Shown in pieces: positions 45,620 through 55,831 of a stretch of DNA of 64,000 nt. This DNA comes from Poa pratensis. Taxonomy: Eukaryota > Streptophyta > Magnoliopsida > Poales > Poaceae. The notes beneath the pieces were generated by a model that saw only the letters and a program-made list of their open reading frames with translations, searched no databases and was not told the origin of the DNA. The position numbers and the translations under genes were made by a program. Within the stretch, counting starts at the first letter, position 1. Each line of letters starts with the position of its first letter. The stretch lies in contig CAMZMU010000080.1 in the NCBI GenBank assembly GCA_947311845.1, positions 46,820,111 to 46,884,110 of the forward strand, written 5' to 3'.

Positions 45620-46371
45620 ATGGCCAAGACGGCACAGGAGCTGCAGAGGGCTTTGGAGGAGGCTCTCGCTGAGGCGAAGGCGGCACGTGCTGAAGCAGAG
45701 GTATCACGGGCAGAAGGGGAAGAAGGCAAATGAGGCAGCAAAATCCAATGAGTTGGTTCCGGTGGCAACAGTGCTGCTGGTGAGGCCCCGGGGACCCATC
45801 AACTACCCCCAGCTGACCCGCACCAACTACACGTTGTGGGCGATGCAGATGCGGGTGGCACTGCAATCAGCCGGCGTGTGGGCGGCGGTGAGCTCTGAAA
45901 CTGTGAGCTTCGAGGAAGACCGTGACGCGCTGCTAGCCATCTACCAGGGCGTGCCGGAGGATGTGCTGGCGTCACTCGCCGGCAAGGATACGGCAAAGAT
46001 GGCATGGGACGCCATCAAAGCTATGAACATCGGCCATGATCGAGTCCGCGAGACAAAGCTACAGACATTGCGCAAGGCGTTTGAGGCGCTGGAGATGGAG
46101 GACACCGATTCTGTGGAACCTTCGCAACGCGCGTAAACAAGATGGTTGTGTCCATCCGTGCGCTTGGCGATGAGTTGAAGGAGCTCACGGTTGTGCAGAA
46201 AATTCTCGAGGCTGCGCCCGCAAGGTTCATGCATCTCGTGACCTCACTGGAGCAGTGCATCGACCTCAAGACGTTGACGGTCGAGGATCTGTTTGGGGGC
46301 GTTTTCAGGCGCATGACGAGCGGGTACGAATGCGCTTTGGTGATCCTGTTGGTGGGCAACATTTGGTGATC
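45620..46371 (+). pseudogene. Gag unit 1
   Basis: The start ATG at 45620 opens with Ala/Glu-rich heptad-like sequence (MAKTAQELQRALEEALAEAK), then a 14-base deletion relative to unit 3 shifts the frame. The main Gag body is open in 45687-46136: 'NYPQLTRTNYTLWAMQMRVA', 'DTAKMAWDAIKAMNIGHDRV' and 'LQTLRKAFEALEMED'. A further shift at about 46120 leads to 'ELTVVQKILEAAPARFMHLV'. There is no zinc knuckle; the unit stops at the second PBS. This is a UBN2-type Gag body in pieces. Confidence 0.82.
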
Positions 46372-47162
46372 AATTGGTATCAGAGCGCCCAGGCTAGGCG
46401 ATCACCGAAGATGGCCCAGACGGCACAGGAGCTGCAGAGGGCTTTGGAGGAGGCTCTCGCTGAGGCGAAGGCGGCACGTGCTGAAGCAGAGGTATCACGG
46501 GCAGAAGGGGAAGAAGGCAAATGAGGCAGCAAAATCCAATGAGTTGGTTCCGGTGGCAACAGTGCTGCTAGTGAGGCCCCGGGGACCCATCAACTACCCC
46601 CAGCTGACCCGCACCAACTACACGTTGTGGGCGATGCAGATGCGGGTGGCACTGCAATCAGCCGGCGTGTGGGCGGCGGTGAGCTCTGAAACTGTGAGCT
46701 TCGAGGAAGACCGTGACGCGCTGCTAGCCATCTACCAGGGCGTGCCGGAGGATGTGCTGGCGTCACTCGCCGGCAAGGATACGGCAAAGATGGCATGGGA
46801 CGCCATCAAAGCTATGAACATCGGCCATGATCGAGTCCGCGAGACAAAGCTACAGACATTGCGCAAGGCGTTTGAGGCGCTGGAGATGGAGGACACCGAT
46901 TCTGTGGAACCTTCGCAACGCGCGTAAACAAGATGGTTGTGTCCATCCGTGCGCTTGGCGATGAGTTGAAGGAGCTCACGGTTGTGCAGAAAATTCTCGA
47001 GGCTGCGCCCGCAAGGTTCATGCATCTCGTGACCTCACTGGAGCAGTGCATCGACCTCAAGACGTTGACGGTCGAGGATCTGTTTGGGGGCGTTTTCAGG
47101 CGCATGACGAGCGGGCACGAATGCGCTTTGGTGATCCTGTTGGTGGGCAACATTTGGTGATC
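46372..47162 (+). pseudogene. Gag unit 2, near-identical to unit 1
   Basis: The 149-codon open stretch 46478-46927 encodes the same protein as 45687-46136, and the 14-base deletion and the frameshift near 46911 are shared. Units 1 and 2 therefore arose from one another after those lesions. It begins with its own PBS (46375-46386) and a leader differing slightly from unit 1 ('cgcccaggctaggcgatcac') but matching unit 3. Confidence 0.88.
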
Positions 47163-48180
47163 AATTGGTATCAGAGCGCCCAGGCTAGGCGATCACCGAA
47201 GATGGCCCAGACGGCACAGGAGCTGCAGAGGGCTTTGGAGGAGGCTCTCGCTGAGGCGAAGGCGGCACGGGCTGAAGCAGAGGTATCACGGGCAGAGCTG
47301 GAGGCGGTGAAGGGGAAGAAGGCAAATGAGGCAGCAAAATCCAATGAGTTGGTTCCGGTGGCAACAGTGCTGCCGGTGAGGCCCCGGGGACCCATCAACT
47401 ACCCCCAGCTGACCCGCACCAATTACACGTTGTGGGCGATGCAGATGCGGGTGGCACTGCAATCAGCCAGCGTGTGGGCGGCGGTGAGCTGAGCTTCGAG
47501 GAAGACCGCGACGCGCTGCTAGGTGCTGGCGTCGCTCGCCGGCAAGGATACGGCAAAGATGGCATGGGGCGCCATCAAAGCTATGAACATCGGCCATGAT
47601 CGAGTCCGCGAGACAAAGCTACAGACATTGCGCAAGGCGTTTGAGGCGCTGGAGATGGAGGACACCGAGTCTGTGGACACCTTCTCAACCCGCGTGAACA
47701 AGATGGTTGCGTCCATTCGTGCGCTTGGCGATGAGTTGAAGGAGCTCACGGTTGTCCAGCAAATTCTTCAGGCTGCGCCCGCAAGGTTCATGCATCTCGT
47801 GACCTCACTGGAGCAGTGCATCGACCTCAAGACGTTGATGGTCGAGGATTTGTTTGGGCGTTTTCAGGCGCATGACGAGTGAGTACGAATGCGCTTTGGT
47901 GATCCTGTTGGTGGGCAACATTTGTTGCTGTCCAAGAAACAGGGGAGGTCATATCGGAAGGGTGATCGTGGTGCAGTCCGCGGTCATGCCAGCGGCCGGA
48001 ACGACGAGGACGATAGCAGCGACTCCGACACCAGTGTGCGTAGTGGGCGCAAGGCTGGGAAGAAGAAGGGGAAGTGCTACAACTGTGGCGTCCGTGGTCA
48101 CTACTCGTCCGAGTGCCGCAACCCGAAGAAAGAAGACGCGCTCTTGGCATCGGCGGATGAAAATCCAGCACTGCTGTGAT
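47163..48180 (+). pseudogene. Gag unit 3, with zinc knuckle
   Basis: The start ATG at 47202 opens MAQTAQELQRALEEAL and, unlike units 1 and 2, keeps the 14 bases encoding 'ELEAVKG', so the coiled-coil-like N-terminus joins the Gag body in frame. Deletions of about 10 bp (47490) and about 26 bp (47522) then break it. Past these, 47523-47882 has 'DTFSTRVNKMVASIRALGDE' in the ancestral frame. 48075-48116 encodes the CCHC zinc knuckle 'CYNCGVRGHYSSEC'. This is the only unit with an RNA-binding nucleocapsid end. Confidence 0.85.
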
Positions 48181-48211
48181 GATGATTGAAGATGACAAGA
48201 TTAGGGGGTGA

Positions 48212-48807
48212 TTGTTGGCCTGATATAATCTTGTCATAGTGTTAACTGCACACATAGGTTGTGTGCAGGCTATAGTGTGAACCCACACATAGGTTGTGTG
48301 CTGGTTGGGGCACATAAGTTGTGTCCCTAGTAGATAGGCTTGCTGCAATATGTTTGCAGGAGTTAAGTAGTAGGTGCTAGTATGTTCTAGAGTACTATTT
48401 ATATGTAATTCTTAGGCTATAAGATAGGGTAGCAGTAGAAAGCAGTAGAAGCCTCTAGAATACAGTAGCACCAACCTTGAACCCTCTATATAAGGAGAGG
48501 CACCCTATATGGAGGGAAGCAAGCTGCAAGGAGAGTCCAAGCATAGGTTGCTGAGGGCAAGCATAGGTTGCTAAGGTCTGCCAGCATTTGTTGCTGTGGT
48601 GAAGCTTCAGTAGGCATAGGTTGCCAAGCTTGTAGGCATTTGTTGCCTGTGTAGTGTAGCATTCGTTGCTACAAAATCTAATAGAAAAGGAAGGCATTTG
48701 TTGCCTGAAAACTGGTGTGCTCCTCTGTAGCGCTAGTCCCCTGTTTTCCTCATTTGCTACAGAGGGAACAGAGAGAAGAGAGAATAAGAGAGGGAACACT
48801 ACTATCA
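48212..48807 (+). repeat. 3' LTR of the gag-only element
   Basis: Preceded by purine-rich 'agattagggggtgat' (48197-48211). It matches the 5' LTR except for one fewer 20-base unit and scattered substitutions (for example ctgatata/ctgatgta at the start). Target duplication GTTTT follows at 48808. Confidence 0.93.
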
Positions 48808-48812
48808 GTTTT

Positions 48813-49054
48813 GTACTTTTAATTTAGTTAATTTTTTCATAGAGAAGATCTTACATGACCTGAAAAACTAATATCCCCAAACCCAGGCCGGATCACAAAA
48901 CCTAAAGCTTACTGGTATTTCTGGAGCCCGCCTTTTTTCCGGGGGTCCGGAAGACTCCCACCAATACTTTCAAAGGCAAGAAATTACCTGACAAAATCAG
49001 ATTATAAGCCATTCTTCTCGTCGATGAATAAAGTCTTTGTTGTAGCTGTTATAA
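48813..49054 (-). other. 3' flank / 3' UTR of the PHOX-like gene
   Basis: No ORF. It follows the stop codon of the gene on the minus strand. The phrase AATAAA-like 'gaataaag' on the plus strand is not informative for a minus-strand transcript. A minus-strand poly(A) signal is not obvious. The gag-only element sits about 250 bp past the stop codon. Confidence 0.4.
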
Positions 49055-51572
49055 TCATGTGTAGTGTATGTGTTCCAGTATATGATGCAACTTTGGAGCC
49101 CTACGTCGGAATATTGGTTCAAGGTGAAAAGATGGAGCTCCGCTTCTCCACTTTTTAGCGTCGTACATTTCATTCCATGCTTGAACTATTTCCTCAACCT
49201 TAAAACTGAGTCCTGCAAAAACAAGAGAAAAATTGCTTAGGGCTTGTTCCCAAAACTACTACCGCAGGATGGAAACACAAAATCTAAGGATACAAAGTTC
49301 ACAAACAAGGTATGAAACTGATCACGTTGACTGGACAACTATACTTTGCAAACAAAACATACTCATTTGACTAGTGCAGCAAAGTATATTATTCACCAAC
49401 GATAAGCAGCATGTAGAAGCGGCAAAATGGAAAAACGGAAATAAAATTAGGAGCTGCGAAATAAGAAGCTGAACACCAATTGCCACGAGAAGGAATTCCA
49501 TACCTTCTTGGGTGGTTTCATTAGCACAGTGGTTCTTTACCATGACACTGATGTCTGCTAAAGAAGCACCTCCAGTCTTAAATTTTTCCATCGCCACTGT
49601 CAGCGACTCTTCCCAGCTAGGAAGTCCCAAGTTGAACTCTACTATGGAGCGTTCATAAAGAATGGTACCCCACAGAATATTTATATGTGATCGAATACTT
49701 GAAGCTTGTTCGAATGCTTCATCTGCAGACATAACCTTCATATACCCTTCTAGGCCCATCTTCTCCAGCATGGAATTCTCCTTGTTTAGTTTAGACAGCC
49801 CCCTCAAGCGCATATTTTCCATTCCTTCCCACCGCCCCATCCCCCTTTCCATATTGTCTTCTGCATCGTTGAACAATTCCAGTACTTTTGTTCCCATGTC
49901 TATCTTGCATGCCACAGCATAATACCATGAAAGCTTAGCCTGCTCAAACTTCTGTTGGCCAAGTGCGATGAGACCTTCAAAAAAGTCTGGTTTTGTTTTC
50001 ACAGCTTCCTCATACTTTGAACCAGCTTTAGTATATTCTGAACAAGCCCATTCATATGCAGTCTTAACCTGCTCAAGTATCAACTCAACTGAACCATCTT
50101 CAGATAGGAGTGGCCTTTTTCTTGCACGAGACATGCTGATGTTGCCCCAATTAAACAGGGCCAAAGCTGCCATTTCCTGAAATTTTAGCTCTGCAACTTG
50201 AAATATTTCCTGCGCTTCTTCACTTGCAACCGTGTCTTCCATAGCTTCACAATATAATCTCATGCCAAGGTCATGGAGATCCAAATATGCATCCGAACCA
50301 AATCCAGCGTGAGTCTTGAACAACTGAGCAAACTGTAACATCCAGTCATCAACAAAGCAGTTATGTTCATTATCACGCCTAGAGCTCCCATTTTCTGCCA
50401 TGCTATTACGATTTTTCTCTAATTTTGCTAACGAAGGTCGTGTTTTGACTACATCCACGCCTAGTTTTTGAACAGGATCAACCTCCGCAACATATAGTCG
50501 AATAGGTACTTCTGGATCTGCTATGTTTTTGGCCCATCTTAGTTCTTCAGATGTGGTTATTGTCACCAGGTCATCTTCCTTGTCCTTATACTTAACAAGT
50601 AACGCATTCAAAGATGGGAACTTGTTCTGAACTATTTCTCTCAATTGAGATAGGCTGCTGTCTGCTGGCAACTGAGCACATCTAATGTCCTCTCCAAAGA
50701 CCAACTTTAGATCTCTCGTCGCTTCTATCTTGACACTCTCCATGGTGTGCTTACGAGGATTTTCCTGAACATGATCCACTGGCTTCACAGTAGAATGCTT
50801 TCGTCCGTTACTCTCGGCATGCCCAATTTGCTGTCCTGAGATACGTTTCCCTCGCTTGCCACCAGCATCCTTCTGTTCCATCTCCAAACCATTGGCTTCT
50901 TGTGCTCAATGTGCTTTTCTTGTTTGAATTGCTTGACTTGGTTATCCTCCAGATGGTTTTCTTGCTTGTTATGCTCATTCATCAGCTTCTTCTCTTCTTC
51001 CTTGTCCAGACCATTCTTGATCTCTCCAACATGGTTCACCTCCTGCCCATCCAATACAGCAGCATCACAATGTTGAGCGGGCAGAACCGAGACAGAAACA
51101 CCCTTGTCTTCCAATGCCGCCTTCACGCTCTCCGAAATCTGCCGGGCGGCGCGGTTACCCGGCTCCCAGCCCAGCACCTTCTCCACGTCGCCCCACGCCA
51201 GGTCCGGCCTGTCCAGATCCAGGAAGCAGCTGGCCCGCCGCAGCAGCGCCTTGCTGAACCTCGGCGCCACCTCGAGGGCCAAGTTGCACTCGAGGATGGC
51301 GCGGTGGTACTCCACGGGATCATCCGCATGTAGCACTGCGCGACGCTGCTCCGGAGGTGCGCCGCCTCGATGTGGCCGTCGGGGAGGAGCTGGATCGCCT
51401 TGTCGTACTTGAAGGCCGCGCCCTCGTAGTCCTTCCGGTTGAACAGCCTGCTGGCTTCCTCCTTCAACTCCCGCGACAGCTGCAAGAACACGTCCTCGTC
51501 GGCCGCGGGCGGCGACCTCTTGGCCGTCGGCTTCCCCAAGGCCGGCCGGCCAGGCCTCAAATTCGGCCTCAA
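49055..51572 (-). CDS. PHOX/CLMP1-like protein: TPR repeats plus PB1 domain (two frameshifts)
   Basis: Exon 1 is 51572-49504 and exon 2 is 49212-49055, with a GT..AG intron 49213-49503; the splice restores phase (..[20 protein letters not shown]..) and the protein ends LEHIHYT at TGA 49057-49055. The N-terminal TPR region is 51540-51120 ('[20 protein letters not shown]', '[20 protein letters not shown]'). A Lys/Glu-rich linker follows, then PB1 at about 50734-50490 ('[19 protein letters not shown]', '[16 protein letters not shown]') and a helical C-terminal region. Plant PHOX proteins (CLMP1 in Arabidopsis) act as chaperone-binding or chloroplast-distribution factors. Exon 1 changes frame twice, at about 51325 and 50890, each by one base. 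The usual MGKPT start appears as TTG at 51537-51539. It is either a young pseudogene or contains assembly errors. Confidence 0.85.
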
Positions 51573-52075
51573 ATTCCACCACAGAACTCCAAACTCTCCC
51601 TCCTAGCAAATTTGCCGGCACAAGAAACGCAAACGAGAAAACAGAGGGTGTGGCTCACAGACTTGGGCTGTCCTCGCAGATTCCACCAAGAATTGAAGTC
51701 TAGGCCCGCGACGACCAAATTTTCGAAGCAAAATCACAGAAACGTCCAAGCCTTTTCTGTCCCCCTTCTTTCCCTGGTAGAACCGGACGAATCCAGAAGA
51801 CGAGGTACTACTGGTGGAAGGAACGGATGCTTCGACCACACGGAACGGAAAAGAGAACCTCAATCCAAAGCAAACCCTTCGCCAAGCCGAAGCAAGCCAT
51901 GTCAAAAAACAAAGCAAACCCTTCGCCAAGCGGGGAGGAGGGACAAATGGCGCAAAAGCGCGAGCCGAGGCGTGGCGCGGAAGCCGATTCCCCGCGATTG
52001 GTCGAGGCGAGTGGTGCGGTGTGGTGGTGACACACAGGCGACTGACTTGCCGTCCCACGCTCAGCCCTGGCCGTC
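51573..52075 (-). promoter_or_regulatory. 5' flank of the PHOX-like gene
   Basis: About 500 bp between the gene start and the target duplication of the next retroelement. GC-moderate, with no supported ORF; the open frames on both strands are low-complexity. 5' UTR and promoter should lie here, but I cannot place a TATA box. 'cttcgccaag(c)' is repeated at about 51876-51886 and 51928-51938. Confidence 0.35.
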
Positions 52076-53878
52076 CAGTCGCTGCTGCTTTTTTTTTTTT
52101 TTTTTTTAAACGAGGCAAAAGTTTTGCCTTTTATATTGATATAGGAGAAGCAAACATGACACCGCCGAGACCAAAAAGAAAAAAGTCATACAAGACAGGG
52201 CGAGCTAGACGAAATGATCTCATCCTACACCGTCTAATCTCTCAGAAAGATATATCGTCATATCTTCAAAACGCAACTACGCGGCACGATTAGAGGATCG
52301 GGAAGCAGATCAGGCGGAGACGTCCAGCGCCGTCGGTGGCGGAAGTCGCTTCCCCCTGGGCCAGCAAGGCCAATTAAAGCTTCATCCGCTGCCGTCATGG
52401 ACGGCAGGTTCAGCCTGAGGAGGGTCCTCAACCCGTTAATTGCCGAATCAGAGAACGGAGCCTTCTTGCAGGTGTTCGCGAATTCTTTCGTAGCCTCCAC
52501 CAGGGGCATATCTCCAAAGTCGAGCCCCATTTTCTTGTGGAGGACACGCTGCGCTTTGCCGACCGCTGGGAGTTGTGGCTTCGCCGCGAGCCTGCTGCTG
52601 CGGCGTTCGGGGTCGGGCAGGGCCGCAAGAGCACGAGGCATTGGCGGAGTAGGCGTGGGCAGCAGCGGCACAGCCGGCAGGCTGAACAGATCCGCGACGC
52701 AGCGTATCGCGATGCCTGATGAGGGAGCGTCATCAAAATCGGCAGCGAAGAGGTTCCCAATCGTAGCAGCCTCCGCGTCAGCGTCAATGACGTCCGCGAC
52801 GAGCTGAAACTCCCTCCTCGCCAAGTCGCCGTCGTCATCAAGGCCGTCTTCATACGCCACCTCCTCGCCGTCCAGCAGCAACTCAACCTGATCCAGCTCT
52901 GTGTGGCCTGGCAGAAGCTCCTCCATCTTCCCGTCAACAACCTCATCCTCATCATCATCACTAGCAAATCCCCCATCGCACAGCTCGTCGCCAAGCGAGA
53001 TCAACACCGGGACATGTCCAGTCAGCAGCAGGTTAACCGGCGCTGCAATGCAGCTGATGAACTGCAGCAGTTCACCCCCTTCAGGCACCAAGCCGTCATT
53101 GTCTGTCCCGGACAGCACAGGCGGATCTGCAGAAGTGCCACCCACGCCAGACCCGTGGCCGGTAGCATCCAGCACGGACGACGCGGTGGAACCGACAGGC
53201 GTGCCTGTGACATGGTCGTGACGCGGCGAGCTTGGCGACTGCCGTCCTTCGTGCGGGGCTTCGTTCCCCTGCTCCATGTCCAGACGGGCAAGCAGGCCTG
53301 CCGTTTCATCCATGACGCCGTTGTCACATCTTGTCGCCGCCGCATCAATTGGTTCAGATGGCACCGGCCCCAGGCCATCCCTCTCGTTCTCCGCTGAGAG
53401 TGCTCCGTCCACGCCCACCTTGTAGCACCTCTCGCTAGCCAGCACCACCCACGTCGATGTGGAGTAGCACATGTCCATCTCCGGGCACGCCATGAGCACG
53501 TCCGTGAACGAGCGACGCGTGCTAACCGGCGCCGCGCGTTGCCGATTAGAGCCACCCCCGTGCCGGATGCCGATGCCGAGCGCGAGGTCGCTACAGGTGG
53601 AGCTTGTCGGCGCGCCCCGGGAGTGGCGAGAGTGGCGAGCTGGAGCTGTCGGAGCGCGTGTCGCAGACAGAGAGCAAGTCGAAGGCGTCGAGGTAGGGCT
53701 CGTTGGTGTGCCGCGGGAGTGGCGAACTGGAGCTGGCGGAGCGCGTGCCGGGGCGGAGGGGTGCTGGTGTGGTGTAGGCGTCATGGAGACGGTGTCCTCA
53801 GTCATCCTCTTCTCCAGAGCGCCAAGGCATGCCGTGCCGCCGAGCTTGCCCGAGGTCGGAGCAGTCGCTGCTGCTTTT
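52076..53878 (-). mobile_element. LINE-like non-autonomous retroelement with 17-bp target duplication
   Basis: 'cagtcgctgctgctttt' occurs at 52076-52092 and 53862-53878. The left copy is followed by a T run (52089-52107), the complement of a poly(A) tail. So a transcript on the minus strand was inserted by target-primed reverse transcription. The inserted part is about 1.77 kb and carries one long ORF (53805-52258) but no endonuclease or reverse transcriptase. A 3' UTR of about 150 bp, 52108-52257, contains 'aaaggcaaaacttttgcctc' (complement), an inverted repeat. A full LINE may have supplied the enzymes. Confidence 0.85.
52258..53805 (-). CDS. 515-residue ORF of the LINE-like element, unknown function
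   Basis: The frame stays open to 53970, but sequence right of 53861 is outside the element. The first Met inside is 53805-53803 (MTEDTVSMTPTPHQHP..). Residues 10-80 are Pro/Ser/Thr/Ala-rich. Residues 100-330 are mixed with acidic patches ('DDDEDEVVDGKMEELL', 'EDGLDDDGDLARREF'). The C-terminal ~110 residues carry 'RRSSRLAAKPQLPAVGKAQR', 'VLHKKMGLDFGDMPLVEATK' and 'SDSAINGLRTLLRLN', which look like a compact helical domain recurring in grass repeat-encoded proteins. The frame has no stop. Role not known; an ORF1-like RNA-binding function is only a guess. Confidence 0.6.
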   Translation of the reverse strand: MTEDTVSMTPTPHQHPSAPARAPPAPVRHSRGTPTSPTSTPSTCSLSATRAPTAPARHSRHSRGAPTSSTCSDLALGIGIRHGGGSNRQRAAPVSTRRSFTDVLMACPEMDMCYSTSTWVVLASERCYKVGVDGALSAENERDGLGPVPSEPIDAAATRCDNGVMDETAGLLARLDMEQGNEAPHEGRQSPSSPRHDHVTGTPVGSTASSVLDATGHGSGVGGTSADPPVLSGTDNDGLVPEGGELLQFISCIAAPVNLLLTGHVPVLISLGDELCDGGFASDDDEDEVVDGKMEELLPGHTELDQVELLLDGEEVAYEDGLDDDGDLARREFQLVADVIDADAEAATIGNLFAADFDDAPSSGIAIRCVADLFSLPAVPLLPTPTPPMPRALAALPDPERRSSRLAAKPQLPAVGKAQRVLHKKMGLDFGDMPLVEATKEFANTCKKAPFSDSAINGLRTLLRLNLPSMTAADEALIGLAGPGGSDFRHRRRWTSPPDLLPDPLIVPRSCVLKI

Positions 53879-53982
53879 GAGGTAGGGTAACTTTTTTTTT
53901 CTCTCCAACGGATCGGCAGGTGGCAGGAGATAGAAACACGAAGAACACATGTACATACAGGAATTAACACAGGGTGTAAGCA

Positions 53983-55069
53983 AGTAACTCTTTATTATTA
54001 ATATAGTTTTTTTAGATAAAAGGCTAAAGCCCAGTTTTGAGTTAACAAAGCTACAGGTTCAACAAGTTATTACACGGTTGCGGCTTACAGCTTCGCCAAA
54101 GTAAAACCTAGTGCCGCGGCATAGCTTAGCCAAATAAAGACAACATGTTGCGGCATACAGCTTAGCCAAAGACACTAAAAGCATCTAGGAACAACGGAAC
54201 CCCACGAGCTAGGAGGTGCTGGGGAGGAACTCCTCAGCTCGCTAGATAGCAGCCTTGCGCCCTCCACGTCCTGCGGTTTTAGGGTGGCGCTCCAAGTCTA
54301 CAAAAAGATGATGATTTTGTAGATAATGTCAACTATTGTTTGATGAATTTGGCTTCAATAGCACTCTTATTTCGCACTTGCCAAAGCGCCCATGACTGAG
54401 CAGCGAATAACACCCACGTTAGACGCCTCTCAACCTTGGAAAGGTTTGAAAGAATGGAAAATAATTGTGCAAAATTGGAGGGGCACCAAGCTCTCCCAAG
54501 AGCTCGGCGAAGAACACTCCAACTAAACCTAGCAAGAGAACATCCAAAGAAAATGTGCTTAGCATCCTCAGCCGACCCGCACAGGGCACAATTGCCATCC
54601 GAAGGGCCCCTTCGAGTAACAAGCTGCAGCCCCGTGCAGCCCCGAAAGAAGACGGTCAATGATCAATTGCCACGTAATTTTTTTTTATCTTCAGAGGCAG
54701 CTTTGCTTTCCTGACGTCCCTAAAGTGGGCTACCTTCGCCCCCATAGCCAACTTCTTATACATAGAGTTCACAGAGTATACCCCAGAGGGATCAAGCGAC
54801 CAAGACACCGTGTCATGATCGTGGGAGAGCGGGATGGCGTCTATAATAGCCTCCAGCCTAGCCCATTGGTTGGCCCCTACCAAATCCAAGGACCGACGGA
54901 ACCTACACCCACCGTCGGCTGCCTGAGCAACAGAGATCGTCGGGTCCTCACAAATGCTAAACAGGGTGGGGAATTGAGCACTCAAAGGTCCCACCCCCCA
55001 CCACCAATCCGTCGGTCCCACCCCCCACCCCCTCACAAGAATTATTAATAGTAACTCTTTATTAATATA
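53983..55069 (-). mobile_element. 5'-truncated LINE fragment
   Basis: Target duplication 'agtaactctttatta..atata' at 53983-54006 and 55050-55069 (the left copy has three extra bases, TTA). The left copy is followed by a T run and 'agataaaaggctaaagccca', a LINE 3' end. Between them the minus strand encodes only the last part of a LINE ORF2: 55147-54656 ('RWARLEAIIDAIPLSHDHDT'-like region and 'DPSGVYSVNSMYKKLA') and 54659-54333 with zf-RVT 'NCALCGSAEDAKHIFFGCSL'. The two pieces are in different frames. It differs in sequence from the LINE at 38136. Confidence 0.85.
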
Positions 55070-55831
55070 TGTAACCAGTAAACCTGTCGTACGTACGATG
55101 ATTGCCTTGTTTATATAAGAGGAAAGAGATAGAAGTATAAGACCCACCTAAGGTTAAACGTGGGGATGACTAGGCTACCATGGACCAGGCACCGACCACC
55201 AAAGTGGGCTGTGCTAACCAGACAGCTCAGTTTTCCAACACTCCTATTGGGTTTTATCTGTATAGCCATGCATCAAAACTTCAAAAAATCCAGTGGGCAA
55301 AATAGGGAGAGAGGCGCATGGTATACTTTTGCTATGTTGCACGAATTGCCTCGTTAAAAACCTTATGTGAGAAACTTCGTAAAAGCTCACTAAAGGGAAA
55401 AAACAGTACAACTCACTTGACTTTTAGGTCAAGTACTCAATCACCGAGACCGAGATTTCATTGCCAAAGGACCGAGTTGTTTATCTTTGTACTTGTTTCC
55501 CTGAAATGGAACATACATGAACGCAGATAACTGTGGAAAGCAGTACGATGCAGGGCATGGAGCTTCAGATATAATCTGCAGTTTTTAGCACGCAACGATG
55601 TTCAGTACATCTTAATAAACCTACAACTGTCCATAACAGAATTAAACAAATTCCCCTTAGCTCGCAAAGTGAGAGGAATAACAAAATGATAATACAAACT
55701 GGATACAGTAACACAAAATTATGAAAGCGGAAACATCGGGCACATGCATTGAGCGAAAATTCGTCTAAAAGCAATCAAACTAGAGCAACAATCACAGTGT
55801 TATGTTATACTAAAGAGAGGTCTTGACTTAC
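55070..55831. other. Intergenic or intronic sequence left of the transposase-like exons
   Basis: No firm feature. On the minus strand an acceptor-like 'ccatttcag' followed by 'ggaaacaagtacaaagataa' lies at about 55480-55510 and could be another exon of the gene to the right. The open stretch is short and the match is weak. The plus strand near 55335-55420 contains 'cctcgttaaaaaccttatgt', a phrase I could not place. Confidence 0.3.

Larger units (their letters stand above)
44967..48807 (+). mobile_element. Gag-only LTR retrotransposon (copia-like, TR-GAG type) with triplicated PBS-gag
   Basis: The LTRs are 44967-45582 (616 bp) and 48212-48807 (596 bp), TGTTGGCC..ACTATCA, flanked by GTTTT at 44962-44966 and 48808-48812. 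The 20-bp LTR length difference equals one extra 20-base repeat unit. PBS for initiator Met-tRNA is at 45585-45596, and the purine tract is at about 48198-48211. No protease, integrase or RT is present. Short elements with only a gag between LTRs are known in plants as TR-GAGs. Unusually, the internal part consists of three units of about 790 bp, each starting with its own PBS. The gag resembles the UBN2/copia Gag family. Confidence 0.93.
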
